48,282 bases of DNA from Brevibacillus sp. (GTDB lineage Bacteria; Bacillota; Bacilli; Brevibacillales; Brevibacillaceae). Below the pieces are notes generated by a model, which saw only the letters and a list, made by a program, of their open reading frames with translations, searched no databases and was not told the origin of the DNA. Positions 26,616 to 34,429 of the stretch are shown here, in pieces (position 1 is the first letter of the stretch; every line of letters begins with the position of its first letter). The translations under genes and the position numbers were made by a program. The DNA is taken from contig JARDZO010000005.1 of NCBI GenBank assembly GCA_029240815.1, forward strand, positions 1-48,282. The letters are read 5' to 3'.

Positions 26616-27353
26616 AGTGGGCGCAGATGGAGTTGTAAAAGAATAGAGCAAGTGCGCATCTCCCCCTTTTTTTGTAAGCAAAGGCTCTGAAAAGTAGTAG
26701 TGAATAGGGTACAAGATCAAGTTCTCAACCTCGCTTGCAGGACCCTCGATTGGACAGGCTAGACTGTTTGTTTGTGAATCATAACGGATGGCGGGTAGGA
26801 TCGTTTGTAAAAGACTGACGATGGAAGCTGAGTCTCCCAGTGCGTGATGGATCCGTTCTGCTTCTTTTACAAAGAGGGGAGCGATGACCTCCCAGTTTGA
26901 TTCAAAGGAAAGCTGCCAGTACGATGAAACAAATAGGCTGAAACGGCCCTTCACATAATCCGAATCCTCTCGTAAATCTTCTGAAACTTCTGGTAGGGAA
27001 TGGTGTTTACTCCACGCTTCTAGGGATGGGAAGAGACTTCGCACGAACTGATCCGTCGGGATAGTGACGAAGTACTCGTATTGATCATTTACCGCCATGA
27101 CGCCTTTCGTCTGATATGGATCAAAGGTATCGGGAATCCCGTAACGAAACAGCGGAAGAAAGTACTCCCAATCTTTCATCAATCGAACTATTTGAAGGTG
27201 CGATAATTTTTCTTGGAACCAAATGGAGAAGTGTTCAGGAGGTGTCGGTTGCGCAAGCGTATGAAGACTTGCCGCCAATTCATACAAAGGTGAGATACTG
27301 TAACTGAACCTGTGGGATAGAGGGCTAGTGCCCGTGAGTGGAATGGTGATCAT
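26601..27353 (-). CDS. DUF5937-like protein without the usual C-terminal ArsR HTH
   Basis: The 250 residues resemble the N-terminal sensor part of ArsR-type regulators with a DUF5937 domain: RFSYSISPLYELAASLHTLAQPTPPEHFSIWF at the start, a long helical middle, and LILYPIHYYFSEPLL...HLLYSFTTPS near the end. In those regulators a winged HTH of about 80 residues follows the last segment. Here translation stops inside a terminator hairpin exactly at that point, so no DNA-binding domain remains. It may be a truncated regulator or a stand-alone ligand-binding protein. ATG 27353 has GGAGGT 9 nt upstream. Family assignment is by memory of the pattern. Confidence 0.6.
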   Translation of the reverse strand: MITIPLTGTSPLSHRFSYSISPLYELAASLHTLAQPTPPEHFSIWFQEKLSHLQIVRLMKDWEYFLPLFRYGIPDTFDPYQTKGVMAVNDQYEYFVTIPTDQFVRSLFPSLEAWSKHHSLPEVSEDLREDSDYVKGRFSLFVSSYWQLSFESNWEVIAPLFVKEAERIHHALGDSASIVSLLQTILPAIRYDSQTNSLACPIEGPASEVENLILYPIHYYFSEPLLTKKGGDAHLLYSFTTPSAPTKNAL

Positions 27354-27436
27354 ATATACTTACCTCCAACAAGGATTCTGCATTCATCATAGATCATCCT
27401 TGTGGGACAATTCAATCTTTTTAGTGTAAAAATAAG

Positions 27437-27475
27437 GAAAAAGGTATCACCCGACCTCAAAAGGGAAGCCGGGTG
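27437..27475 (-). terminator. Terminator after the SspP-like gene
   Basis: On the minus strand CACCCGGC pairs with GTCGGGTG across a 12-nt loop, followed by ATACC and TTTTT. Confidence 0.75.
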
Positions 27476-27481
27476 GTTTTC

Positions 27482-27631
27482 TTAGCCTTCACGCGTCTTG
27501 ATGGAACGGCTGTGGTTTTCCTGTTTAACTTTTTTGGACCCTGGAAGCGGTTCTCCCGTTTGTTCCAGACCTCTTGCTTCATTATTATACGTTTGGTGTG
27601 GATTCTCATCTGCGATACGGTCTTTTTCCAT
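27482..27631 (-). CDS. sspP: Small acid-soluble spore protein P-like (SspP)
   Basis: A 49-residue hydrophilic protein starting at ATG 27631, with AGGAAGGAG 10 nt upstream. Its second half, GEPLPGSKKVKQENHSRS, matches the conserved core of minor spore protein SspP (Glu-Pro-Leu-x-Gly-Ser-Lys-Lys-Val-Lys...Asn-His). The first half is variable and rich in Asn, Glu and Gln, as in that family. SspP is made in the forespore under sigma-G in Bacillus subtilis; I could not confirm a sigma-G promoter here. Monocistronic with a terminator, and flanked by a Spo0E-like gene, which fits a small sporulation cluster. Confidence 0.82.
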   Translation of the reverse strand: MEKDRIADENPHQTYNNEARGLEQTGEPLPGSKKVKQENHSRSIKTREG

Positions 27632-27764
27632 GAGATCAGCTCCTTCCTATGTAACTTTTTTTAGTTTGGCGCAATCGAAGGATGACGAACCATAGGAATT
27701 GCTGGTATTCTATAGGGAAGCATGTCCACGGCAACTCGCGTGAACGATTGGCAATAAAACAAGG

Positions 27765-27808
27765 TTGGCACGAGCAAATAAGTTTAACATAATATTATTA
27801 TGTAAACT
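27765..27808 (+). promoter_or_regulatory. Promoter and overlapping inverted repeat upstream of the HEPN gene
   Basis: TTGGCA (27765-27770), 17-nt spacer, CATAAT (27788-27793). The -10 lies within an inverted repeat: AGTTTA(a)CATAATA against TATTATGTAAACT, 27781-27808, one bulged base. It could be an operator. Confidence 0.55.
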
Positions 27809-27857
27809 AATTGGAACAAGCATGGCGTTGGCTTACCAATCGATAAGGAGAGAACAT

Positions 27858-28715
27858 ATGCCACTTTTGATCGCACCCGTGTTTAATTCGACGACGCCGC
27901 AATCTGTCCGGATTGATATGCCAAATTCATATACGCTTATTTCAGGTGCAGAAAAACCATATAAGGTAGCGTCTCGTTATTTGCGAAACGAAATGGATGA
28001 GAACAGGCGCATGTTTGACAAACGGGTAGATAGGAGTAGCCTGTTCCTCGTTGGCGATTACCCTGAAATGAGATTGACCGACGACCGGGATTGGATCGAA
28101 GAAATCGAGAACAAGTTGAACCTCTCTACGATCAACGGCATCTGTTCGATCCCTTACGTCATAACAGCGAAAGCAAATCTCTATGGAATTACGTATCTGA
28201 AGCGTTCGTTGGATGGCGGCAAATACACGTTTGACGATCAAGCGCAACGGATCTTTCTTGCTTTATTAGATCGTGATCTGCCTACGTTGGCTTTTCGGAG
28301 GTACTCCCTTTCGCTGGAGAAAAAAAGCTATGAAGATCAGCTGCTTGATTTGTGGATTGGTCTGGAATCGCTTTTTGTCCCAGACGGGAAGAAAGGGGAA
28401 ATCACCTATAAGCTCCGACTGCGGATGGCGTACTTTTTTGGGGATTCTCTGGAACAACGAGAAAAGATTGCACAGTTGATTAAAAAATCGTACAATCATC
28501 GCTCAGAGATCGTTCATAGCGGGAAAATTTTCGGAAACACCTTGTCTGATGAAGTAAATACGCTTCGTCTCATGGCACGTGCTGCGATCTTGAACGTAGC
28601 GATGGAGGGGATTAGCCTTCAGGATTTACGTGTACGCTTGGATCAGTTAATTTTGACCGGTGATAGCTACTATGAGCGCTATAATCCGTCATTTTATGAA
28701 AGAATTATTTTGTAA
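27858..28715 (+). CDS. Apea-like HEPN-domain protein
   Basis: A 285-residue protein with a variable N-terminal half and a C-terminal HEPN-type helical domain: LLDLWIGLESLFVPDGKKGEITYKLRLRMAYFFG, then REKIAQLIKKSYNHRSEIVHSG. The R-x4-H motif is R215...H220, the signature of HEPN domains, many of which act as ribonucleases or in nucleic-acid defence, although Apea-like members are poorly characterised. The N-terminal half contains IPYVITAKANLYGITYLKR and resembles nothing I can name. ATG 27858 follows AAGGAGAG; an in-frame frame extends upstream through the promoter. The ABC-F gene follows 33 nt later. Confidence 0.72.
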   Translation: MPLLIAPVFNSTTPQSVRIDMPNSYTLISGAEKPYKVASRYLRNEMDENRRMFDKRVDRSSLFLVGDYPEMRLTDDRDWIEEIENKLNLSTINGICSIPYVITAKANLYGITYLKRSLDGGKYTFDDQAQRIFLALLDRDLPTLAFRRYSLSLEKKSYEDQLLDLWIGLESLFVPDGKKGEITYKLRLRMAYFFGDSLEQREKIAQLIKKSYNHRSEIVHSGKIFGNTLSDEVNTLRLMARAAILNVAMEGISLQDLRVRLDQLILTGDSYYERYNPSFYERIIL

Positions 28716-28748
28716 ACCTCATAGAGGAGACAGATCAGGAGGAAAACC

Positions 28749-30320
28749 ATGAGTGTTTTGATTGTGGATAGCTTGTCCCACGGTTTTGGGGACCGTATTT
28801 TGTTTCGCGATGTGTCATTCCGCTTGCAACCGGGTGATCATGTAGGGCTGGTAGGGGCAAACGGAACTGGTAAATCGACGATGATGGGAATTTTGACAGG
28901 GCAAAACATGCCCGATCAAGGTCGGGTAGAATGGATGCCAAAAATCCTATACGGATATTTGGATCAGCATACAAAGCTGCAAGCGGGTAAAACCATTCGA
29001 GACGTACTGAAAGACGCTTTCCTGCCGCTCTTGGAGCAAGAAGCCGAACTGATGGTCATCGGAGAAAAAATGGCGGAAGCATCCCCTGAGGAGCTCGAGG
29101 AGCTGCTGGAGCGCATGGGTGAAATTCAGGATAAGCTTGAAACCAGCGGATTTTATTTGATCGATGCAAAGGTTGAGGAAATCGGGAATGCACTGGGGCT
29201 GAGTGCCATCGGCTTGGAACGGGATGTGGCCTCTCTGTCAGGTGGCCAACGTACGAAAGTATTGCTCGCGAAGCTATTGCTTGAACAACCGACCGTACTG
29301 CTTCTCGATGAGCCGACCAACTATCTGGATGAAGAGCACATCGTCTGGCTGAAAAATTACTTGAAGGAATATCCATACGCCTTCATGTTGATTTCCCATG
29401 ACACGACGTTTATGAATGAAGTCGTTAATGTCATTTACCATTTGGAATTCACCAAGCTGAACCGATATACAGGGAACTATGAATCATTCCTGGCGCAGTC
29501 TGAAACGAAACGCAGCCAGCATTTTGATGCGTTTGAGAAACAACAGGAAGAAATTGCGAAAATGGAAGACTTTATTGCACGAAATAAGGCACGTGCGTCA
29601 ACTACGGGACGTGCGAAGAGCCGTCAAAAGCAGCTGGAAAAAATGGACCGAATCGACAAACCGGAAACAGCAGCAAAGCCGTCCTTTATCTTCAAAGAAT
29701 CTCGGGCGAGCAGCCGTTTTGTCGTAGAAGCGGAAGATCTGGAAATCGGATATTCCCACCCGCTCTTGCCAAAGCTGAGCGTCAAACTGGAGCGCGGTGA
29801 AAAAGTAGCGATCGTGGGAATGAACGGTGTGGGGAAATCGACGCTCTTGAAAACGTTGCTGGGTGTCATCAAACCACTAAACGGAAAATTGGATCGTGGA
29901 GACTTCTTGCACCCGGCTTATTTTGAGCAAGAAGTAAAGGCGAAATCGCTTACGGCACTGGAAGAAGTATGGAATGAGTTCCCAGCGATGAACAATCATG
30001 AAGTACGTGGTGCACTTGCCCGTTGCGGTCTGAAAAACGAACACATTAATCGTAATATGAATGCACTATCCGGGGGCGAGCAAGCAAAGGTACGCCTGTG
30101 TAAGCTGCTTCAACGCGAGAGCAACTGGCTGATCTTTGACGAGCCGACCAATCACTTGGACGTTGTGGCGAAAGAAGAGCTCAGACGCTCTCTCAAAGAG
30201 TTTAAAGGGACGGTTCTCCTGGTTTGCCATGAACCTGAGTTCTATGAGGATTGGGTGACACAAGTCTGGGACGTAGAAAAGTGGAGTCTGGAGCAAGCAA
30301 AGACTCCGATCAAACTGTAA
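28749..30320 (+). CDS. ABC-F family ATPase
   Basis: Soluble protein with two ABC ATPase domains and no membrane segment, a ribosome-binding translation factor type. Domain 1 has Walker A GANGTGKST (about 37-45), signature LSGGQRTKVLLAKLL and Walker B LLLDEPTNYLD. Domain 2 has Walker A GMNGVGKST (about 356), LSGGEQAKVRLCKLL and WLIFDEPTNHLD. The linker (about 245-320) is helical and charged, the P-site tRNA interaction motif region. The short, YbiT/YkpA-like shape suggests a housekeeping translational ATPase rather than an antibiotic-resistance Vga-type, but this is not certain. CAGGAGG precedes ATG. Confidence 0.93.
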   Translation: MSVLIVDSLSHGFGDRILFRDVSFRLQPGDHVGLVGANGTGKSTMMGILTGQNMPDQGRVEWMPKILYGYLDQHTKLQAGKTIRDVLKDAFLPLLEQEAELMVIGEKMAEASPEELEELLERMGEIQDKLETSGFYLIDAKVEEIGNALGLSAIGLERDVASLSGGQRTKVLLAKLLLEQPTVLLLDEPTNYLDEEHIVWLKNYLKEYPYAFMLISHDTTFMNEVVNVIYHLEFTKLNRYTGNYESFLAQSETKRSQHFDAFEKQQEEIAKMEDFIARNKARASTTGRAKSRQKQLEKMDRIDKPETAAKPSFIFKESRASSRFVVEAEDLEIGYSHPLLPKLSVKLERGEKVAIVGMNGVGKSTLLKTLLGVIKPLNGKLDRGDFLHPAYFEQEVKAKSLTALEEVWNEFPAMNNHEVRGALARCGLKNEHINRNMNALSGGEQAKVRLCKLLQRESNWLIFDEPTNHLDVVAKEELRRSLKEFKGTVLLVCHEPEFYEDWVTQVWDVEKWSLEQAKTPIKL

Positions 30321-30334
30321 GCAGCATAGAAAAG

Positions 30335-30376
30335 CAAAACAGGCAGCCCACCCATAAGTGGTGCTGCCTGTCTTTG
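30335..30376. terminator. Convergent terminator after the ABC-F gene
   Basis: ACAGGCAGC pairs with GCTGCCTGT across a loop with a further short pair; T-rich on both strands. Confidence 0.8.
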
Positions 30377-30499
30377 CGTCAAAGCTTTGCATTTCGCATG
30401 CGAATCATGGAATAGTGGAGTGTGGTGGACACCAGGTAGTCTCGCAAAGGTGTCAAGGATGGGGTGAGACGAAGCCCGAATATCGAAATTCCTCGTGAT

Positions 30500-31564
30500 T
30501 TAGATGACTGCCCATGCGTTTGGTAAATAACGTCCACGGTAGTAAGGGCAAGAGGTTTTGGTGATTGCGTCCCCATTGTGGAGCATCATAGAGCTGGAGC
30601 CCCCGTCCATGGCCATCGCAGTGACAATCCCGCGTTCCTCCAACAACTCAGCTAGATCATTCATGCTGGCTCCGATGGAGTGGCCTGGTTGTCGGCCGTC
30701 GATGACAACAAACACGATCGTGCCATCTTCCTTTTGGCCGATTGCCGTTCGCGGTTGAATCCCCCAGCTTCTGGCTGGTTTATCTGTGAACATGTTTTTC
30801 CCGTTTACGATCAATTGCGGGCGAAAGCTCATCGCATCGCGTACTCCCATTTTTACGAGCTGTTCAGCTGTATAGCTCCCAGTTACCAGCTTGCCTTCGT
30901 AGGTAATACCGAGTGCCGTTTCACCGCTCTTTGGATTGTAGCCCTGAATAATTTTTCCGTCGTGAATAACGACTCCATAGGCTTTTGCGCCTTTTCCATA
31001 GCCGTCAGGATCGGAAAAACCACTCGCGTTCACGATGCCGATCGCATTTGATTTTTTGACAAACTCGTCGAGCAAATCCCCACGGTCTTTCCGATTCGTG
31101 ACGAGAAGCTGTACGCGTGAGGGATCATGGATGTACATAATCTTTCCTTTAAAATAATAATTGTCTTTCTTTACGTTGATTTCCTCAATGTCGACCAATT
31201 CTTTCGGTTTTTCCGGGAGAGGGACGATAACTGGTTTCACTGCGGGTAGTTCTGTAAGTCCAGGATCAGTTTCTGAGTTGATCACTTCGGGATGCTTGAT
31301 CTGTTCTTTTAATGCATTCAGCTTTTCATCGGGTATGAAGGTGTAGGGGGCCCAATAATCGTGCTGGGTTGTCAGCAATGTGCCAGCTGCCCATTCACGC
31401 AAATCCTCTCCCGTCTGGGTACCAAATAAGAAGATCATGCCTCCAAGCGCAAAGGTTGTAAAGGTCAAAGCAGATAACAGCAGCAGGCGTTTGACCCAAC
31501 GCCAAGGCCTTCTTGCAGTTCTCGCTGTTTGTTTATGGGAGCGTGCTCGGGATAACGTCTGCAT
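30500..31564 (-). CDS. Phosphodiester glycosidase-family exoprotein
   Basis: Membrane-anchored extracytoplasmic enzyme of the NAGPA-like phosphodiester glycosidase family (PF09992 type). A basic N-terminus and one helix (about 28-48, LLLLSALTFTTFALGGMIFLFG) are followed by a low-complexity linker rich in Pro and Glu, then the domain from about 130. Its landmarks are VNASGF, YGVVIHDGKI, RPQLIVNGK, GIQPRTAIGQKEDGTIVFVVIDGRQPGHSIGAS, and AMAMDGGSSSMML, the family's most conserved stretch. The natural substrate in Bacilli is uncertain; cell-wall glycopolymers or exopolysaccharides are possible. ATG 31564 has AGGTGAG 6 nt upstream. Confidence 0.88.
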   Translation of the reverse strand: MQTLSRARSHKQTARTARRPWRWVKRLLLLSALTFTTFALGGMIFLFGTQTGEDLREWAAGTLLTTQHDYWAPYTFIPDEKLNALKEQIKHPEVINSETDPGLTELPAVKPVIVPLPEKPKELVDIEEINVKKDNYYFKGKIMYIHDPSRVQLLVTNRKDRGDLLDEFVKKSNAIGIVNASGFSDPDGYGKGAKAYGVVIHDGKIIQGYNPKSGETALGITYEGKLVTGSYTAEQLVKMGVRDAMSFRPQLIVNGKNMFTDKPARSWGIQPRTAIGQKEDGTIVFVVIDGRQPGHSIGASMNDLAELLEERGIVTAMAMDGGSSSMMLHNGDAITKTSCPYYRGRYLPNAWAVI

Positions 31565-31686
31565 GAATTCTCACCTAACCATCTCAATAGAATCATCTCT
31601 ATTAGAATGGACGTAGAAATAGGTAAAAAGTTTCAGGGAAATAAATGAGATCGTAGCGGGCAGACTAGCATCAGGAGGTGAGCCGT

Positions 31687-31830
31687 GTGCGAGGCTTTGA
31701 TGAAGAGTTTCAAAAGGAAGTAGAGGCTTACCAGGAAGGTCCAAAAGGGACGCGAAATCAAACCACCAGCCGAGATCGCCAGGATCAGGGAGAAATGCAG
31801 GAGACCCGTAAAGACTCCAATAACGGGTGA
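31687..31830 (+). CDS. Small hydrophilic protein, 47 aa
   Basis: A GTG-started frame with a strong AGGAGGTG site 4-5 nt upstream and a terminator right after its stop. The product is charged and highly polar (FDEEFQKEVEAYQEGPKG, then an Asn/Gln/Arg/Asp-rich tail), predicted helical then disordered, with no cysteine or membrane segment. I recognise no family. Small polar proteins of this sort are often spore-associated in Bacillales, but that is speculation. Confidence 0.72.
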   Translation: MRGFDEEFQKEVEAYQEGPKGTRNQTTSRDRQDQGEMQETRKDSNNG

Positions 31831-31839
31831 TGAAGGATG

Positions 31840-31873
31840 GGCGAAGTCCGGCTGGATTTCGCCTGCTTTTGTT
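31840..31873 (+). terminator. Terminator after the 47-aa gene
   Basis: GGCGAA (31840-31845) pairs with TTCGCC (31858-31863), with an inner TCC/GGA pair, followed by TGCTTTTGTTT. Confidence 0.75.
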
Positions 31874-31966
31874 TGTTCATACTCTCATCTCCTCTTTCCT
31901 CTGTTCCCCTCGGGCAAAGTGTGGTAAGCTTACCCAATGCATGATTTTCACGCCAGGAGGGTTCTT

Positions 31967-33199
31967 GTGAGCACCACGTTTGCTGATTTACACATTAGCG
32001 CGCCGCTTGTAAACATTTTGCGCGAACGAAATATGGAAAAGCCGACTCCGGTTCAAGTGGAAGCCATTCCGCTCATCTTGGAAGGTCGGGACGCATTGGT
32101 TGAATCTCCGACAGGGACTGGCAAGACATTCGCCTATCTGCTGCCGTTACTTTCGAAAGTGAACATGGATAAAAAAGACGTACAAGCGATTGTTTTGGCT
32201 CCGACGCATGAATTGGTGATGCAAATTGCGCGGGAAGCAGAGCGTCTACTCCCTTCGATTGAAAATGCGGTTGTACCGATCATTGGTGGTGTCGACGTAA
32301 AACGCCAGGTGGAGAGGCTGAAAAAGAAGCCTGTGCTCGTCGTAGCAACACCAGGTAGACTTTTGGAGTTGATCGATCAACGCAAGCTAAAGGTACATGA
32401 GGTCAAATCGGTTGTCGTCGACGAGGCGGATCGTATGTTGGACGCAGGCTTCGGCAAACCGGTAGCAGAGGTAATGAAGCGTACTTTGCGTGATACCCAA
32501 CGTTTGCTCTTTTCCGCGACGCTGCCGGAGGGTGTTGTACAGGCTTCTGAAATCTTTACAAAAGACGCTGCAGTCATTCGAGCTGCCGCACCAGAAGGAG
32601 CCGCGGGAGTTGCACACATGTATTTAGTGAGCGACCCGCGCAAAAAAGTGGATAATCTGCGTCGACTGCTACGGTTGGTTGACGTTCGATCCTCCATTGT
32701 CTTTGTGAACCAGATCGAAAAAGTCGATGAGATCGTTTCGAAGCTCAATTATCATCATCTTCCTTGCCGATTCTTGCATCGTGATGCGTCCAAGGAAGAG
32801 CGTGCTCGTACGCTGCAGCAATTCCGTGATGGTGTATTCCCGGTACTCATCACCACGGATGTGTCTGCACGTGGGATCGACATTCCTGAAGTGGAATGCA
32901 TCGTCCATTATGATCCAGCTTCGGATGCCGATACGTATGTACACCGCAGTGGACGAACTGGACGAATGGGGCGAGCAGGACTGGTGTTTTCCATCATCAG
33001 CAGTCAAGAACGCTTCATCGTCGAGAAATTTTCCAAGCAAACCGGCTTGCCTATTGCAGAGAAATTCATGGCGCATGGGGCTCTGGAAGACCCTAAACCA
33101 CCAGTAAAGACGGCGAAGCCCGCTGGAAAGTCGACAGCATCCAAGCCATCGACTCCTGCAAAACGCGTACATAAGAAAGGCGGCTTTGGAACAAAGTAG
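31967..33199 (+). CDS. DEAD-box RNA helicase
   Basis: ATP-dependent RNA helicase with the two RecA-like domains. The Q motif is FADLHISAPLVNIL...KPTPVQ, motif I SPTGTGKT (about 47-54), Ib TPGRL, motif II VVDEADRM, and motif III SAT. In domain 2 are TDVSARGIDIPEVE and HRSGRTGRMGR (motif VI). A basic Lys/Pro/Ala-rich tail of about 40 residues follows, as in several Bacillus Csh-type helicases, and probably aids RNA binding. GTG 31967 is chosen because AGGAGGG lies 5 nt upstream; the open frame starts 10 codons earlier. Specific RNA targets are unknown; ribosome assembly or cold adaptation is typical. Confidence 0.92.
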   Translation: MSTTFADLHISAPLVNILRERNMEKPTPVQVEAIPLILEGRDALVESPTGTGKTFAYLLPLLSKVNMDKKDVQAIVLAPTHELVMQIAREAERLLPSIENAVVPIIGGVDVKRQVERLKKKPVLVVATPGRLLELIDQRKLKVHEVKSVVVDEADRMLDAGFGKPVAEVMKRTLRDTQRLLFSATLPEGVVQASEIFTKDAAVIRAAAPEGAAGVAHMYLVSDPRKKVDNLRRLLRLVDVRSSIVFVNQIEKVDEIVSKLNYHHLPCRFLHRDASKEERARTLQQFRDGVFPVLITTDVSARGIDIPEVECIVHYDPASDADTYVHRSGRTGRMGRAGLVFSIISSQERFIVEKFSKQTGLPIAEKFMAHGALEDPKPPVKTAKPAGKSTASKPSTPAKRVHKKGGFGTK

Positions 33200-33236
33200 G
33201 ACAAGAAAGATCCACTCTTGTCTTCAGGAGGTTCCC

Positions 33237-33392
33237 ATGCGCAAAGATCGATTGTACGAAGAGGATTTACTGGTAAACGGTTCAGTAGGCGGGGAAGTCT
33301 TATCCAAACAGGAACGGCAAACGCTGAAGCGGGAAGCTGGAGAACTGAAGGAAAAGATGGAGAATGCCAAAAACGAGCCTATTTCAGAGTAA
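33237..33392 (+). CDS. Small helical protein, 51 aa
   Basis: ATG 33237 follows CAGGAGG at good spacing, 37 nt after the helicase stop. The product is charged: RKDRLYEEDLLVNG, then a predicted long helix EVLSKQERQTLKREAGELKEKMENAK. It has no cysteine and no membrane segment. It may share a transcript with the DEAD-box helicase since the terminator comes only after it. I do not recognise the family. Confidence 0.7.
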   Translation: MRKDRLYEEDLLVNGSVGGEVLSKQERQTLKREAGELKEKMENAKNEPISE

Positions 33393-33397
33393 CTAGG

Positions 33398-33450
33398 AAA
33401 GAGCAGGGAGGCTGTAGTGAAAATTCACTGCGGCTCCTCTGCTCTTTTTT
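33398..33450 (+). terminator. Terminator after helicase and 51-aa gene
   Basis: AAAGAGCAG pairs with CTGCTCTTT, extended by GGAG/CTCC and AGTGAA/TTCACT inner pairs, then a T-run. Confidence 0.88.
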
Positions 33451-33475
33451 CTGTTAGAATAAGTTTTTTCCATTC

Positions 33476-34318
33476 TCAGACTAGCTGCGTGCTTGTGTGG
33501 CTCGGTTCATTCAAGAATTCATCGAGATCCATGAGAAACGATTCTACGCTTGGATAAGGGGCATCCAGCTGCAGTAAACGACGGATCATCCCATGAACGG
33601 CGGGGGACAGAGATAGTTCCTGCTCCCAACTGCGTTCTGGATCCTCTTCGCTTGGTATGAAATCAGAGTAAAGTAAAAACAAAAAGAAATGACCGAGTGC
33701 GAACAAATCACTGGATGGTGCTACTTCTCTTTTTAGTTGCTTCTCCGAATGGTAAGCGGATAATGTTTCTGCTGCGTACGTCGGGCTGTCCCCGAGAAAG
33801 CGAGCTAGTCCAAAGTCGATGAGGTAAGGCTCATCATCGCGCCAAATGACATTAGGAATGCGCACGTCCCGGTGGATCAGTCTATGCTCATGCAGATGAG
33901 AGACAATTTCTCCGATTTTTTTCATCAATCGGGCTGCAGACCTTTCATCGATTTTAATCATTTGATCAAAAAGGGCTTCCTCCAGGGTGGGTCCCTCGAT
34001 ATAGGACATGACGAGAAACGAATCTTGTCTATACGTAAAAGAATGTAACCACCGGGGTATCTGGGGGTGGGAGAGAGCAGACAGCACCTTTTGCTCGTAG
34101 TCTTGCATGGCTTCTCCTTTGGGAGAATGGCGCAGACTGGGTTTCACCTGTTTAAGTACGACCTGCGTGTGGCTTTTCAAGTCCAAAGCGAGGTAAGCGA
34201 TTCCGTAACTGCCCATTCCGAGCACTTTCATAATGCGGTAATGGTCGATCTGACGCCCGGGTGAGTAGGGGCGGTCGCGCACGGTATTATTCCACCATGT
34301 AACGATTTTGTTCCACAT
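33476..34318 (-). CDS. Hanks-type serine/threonine protein kinase
   Basis: A soluble single-domain kinase of 280 residues without a transmembrane or PASTA part. The glycine loop is LGMGSYG (33-39), the ATP-anchoring Lys is K56 in VVLKQVK, the catalytic loop HRDVRIPN (149-156), and DFG at 168-170. In the loop the usual Lys after Asp (HRDLKPxN) is replaced by Arg, so phosphotransfer may be altered but the catalytic Asp and Asn remain. After DFG the activation segment lacks a clear RD-type phosphosite cluster. GGGAGG lies 8 nt before ATG 34318; the open frame continues 8 codons upstream. Substrate unknown. Confidence 0.85.
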   Translation of the reverse strand: MWNKIVTWWNNTVRDRPYSPGRQIDHYRIMKVLGMGSYGIAYLALDLKSHTQVVLKQVKPSLRHSPKGEAMQDYEQKVLSALSHPQIPRWLHSFTYRQDSFLVMSYIEGPTLEEALFDQMIKIDERSAARLMKKIGEIVSHLHEHRLIHRDVRIPNVIWRDDEPYLIDFGLARFLGDSPTYAAETLSAYHSEKQLKREVAPSSDLFALGHFFLFLLYSDFIPSEEDPERSWEQELSLSPAVHGMIRRLLQLDAPYPSVESFLMDLDEFLNEPSHTSTQLV

Positions 34319-34387
34319 GTCCATTTCCTCCCTGACTTCCATCTTACCATGTTTACCAAAAATGGCTGACCGCTTTTTCGTGAGGTT

Positions 34388-34396
34388 TGCTATAAT
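34388..34396 (+). promoter_or_regulatory. Extended -10 promoter of the DUF3900 gene
   Basis: TGC followed by TATAAT (34391-34396), 34 nt before the ATG at 34430. Confidence 0.6.
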
Positions 34397-34429
34397 CGAT
34401 TCGTTACATGTAGACGGGAGCGGAATGAG

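Noticed and set aside
27473..27695. Plus-strand hydrophobic frames of 63 and 65 codons
   Set aside because: They are antisense to the better supported SspP-like gene; no ribosome site.
30379..30576. A 65-codon minus-strand frame overlapping the end of the phosphodiester glycosidase gene
   Set aside because: No ribosome binding site, half of it is the shifted frame of the real gene, and the product matches nothing.
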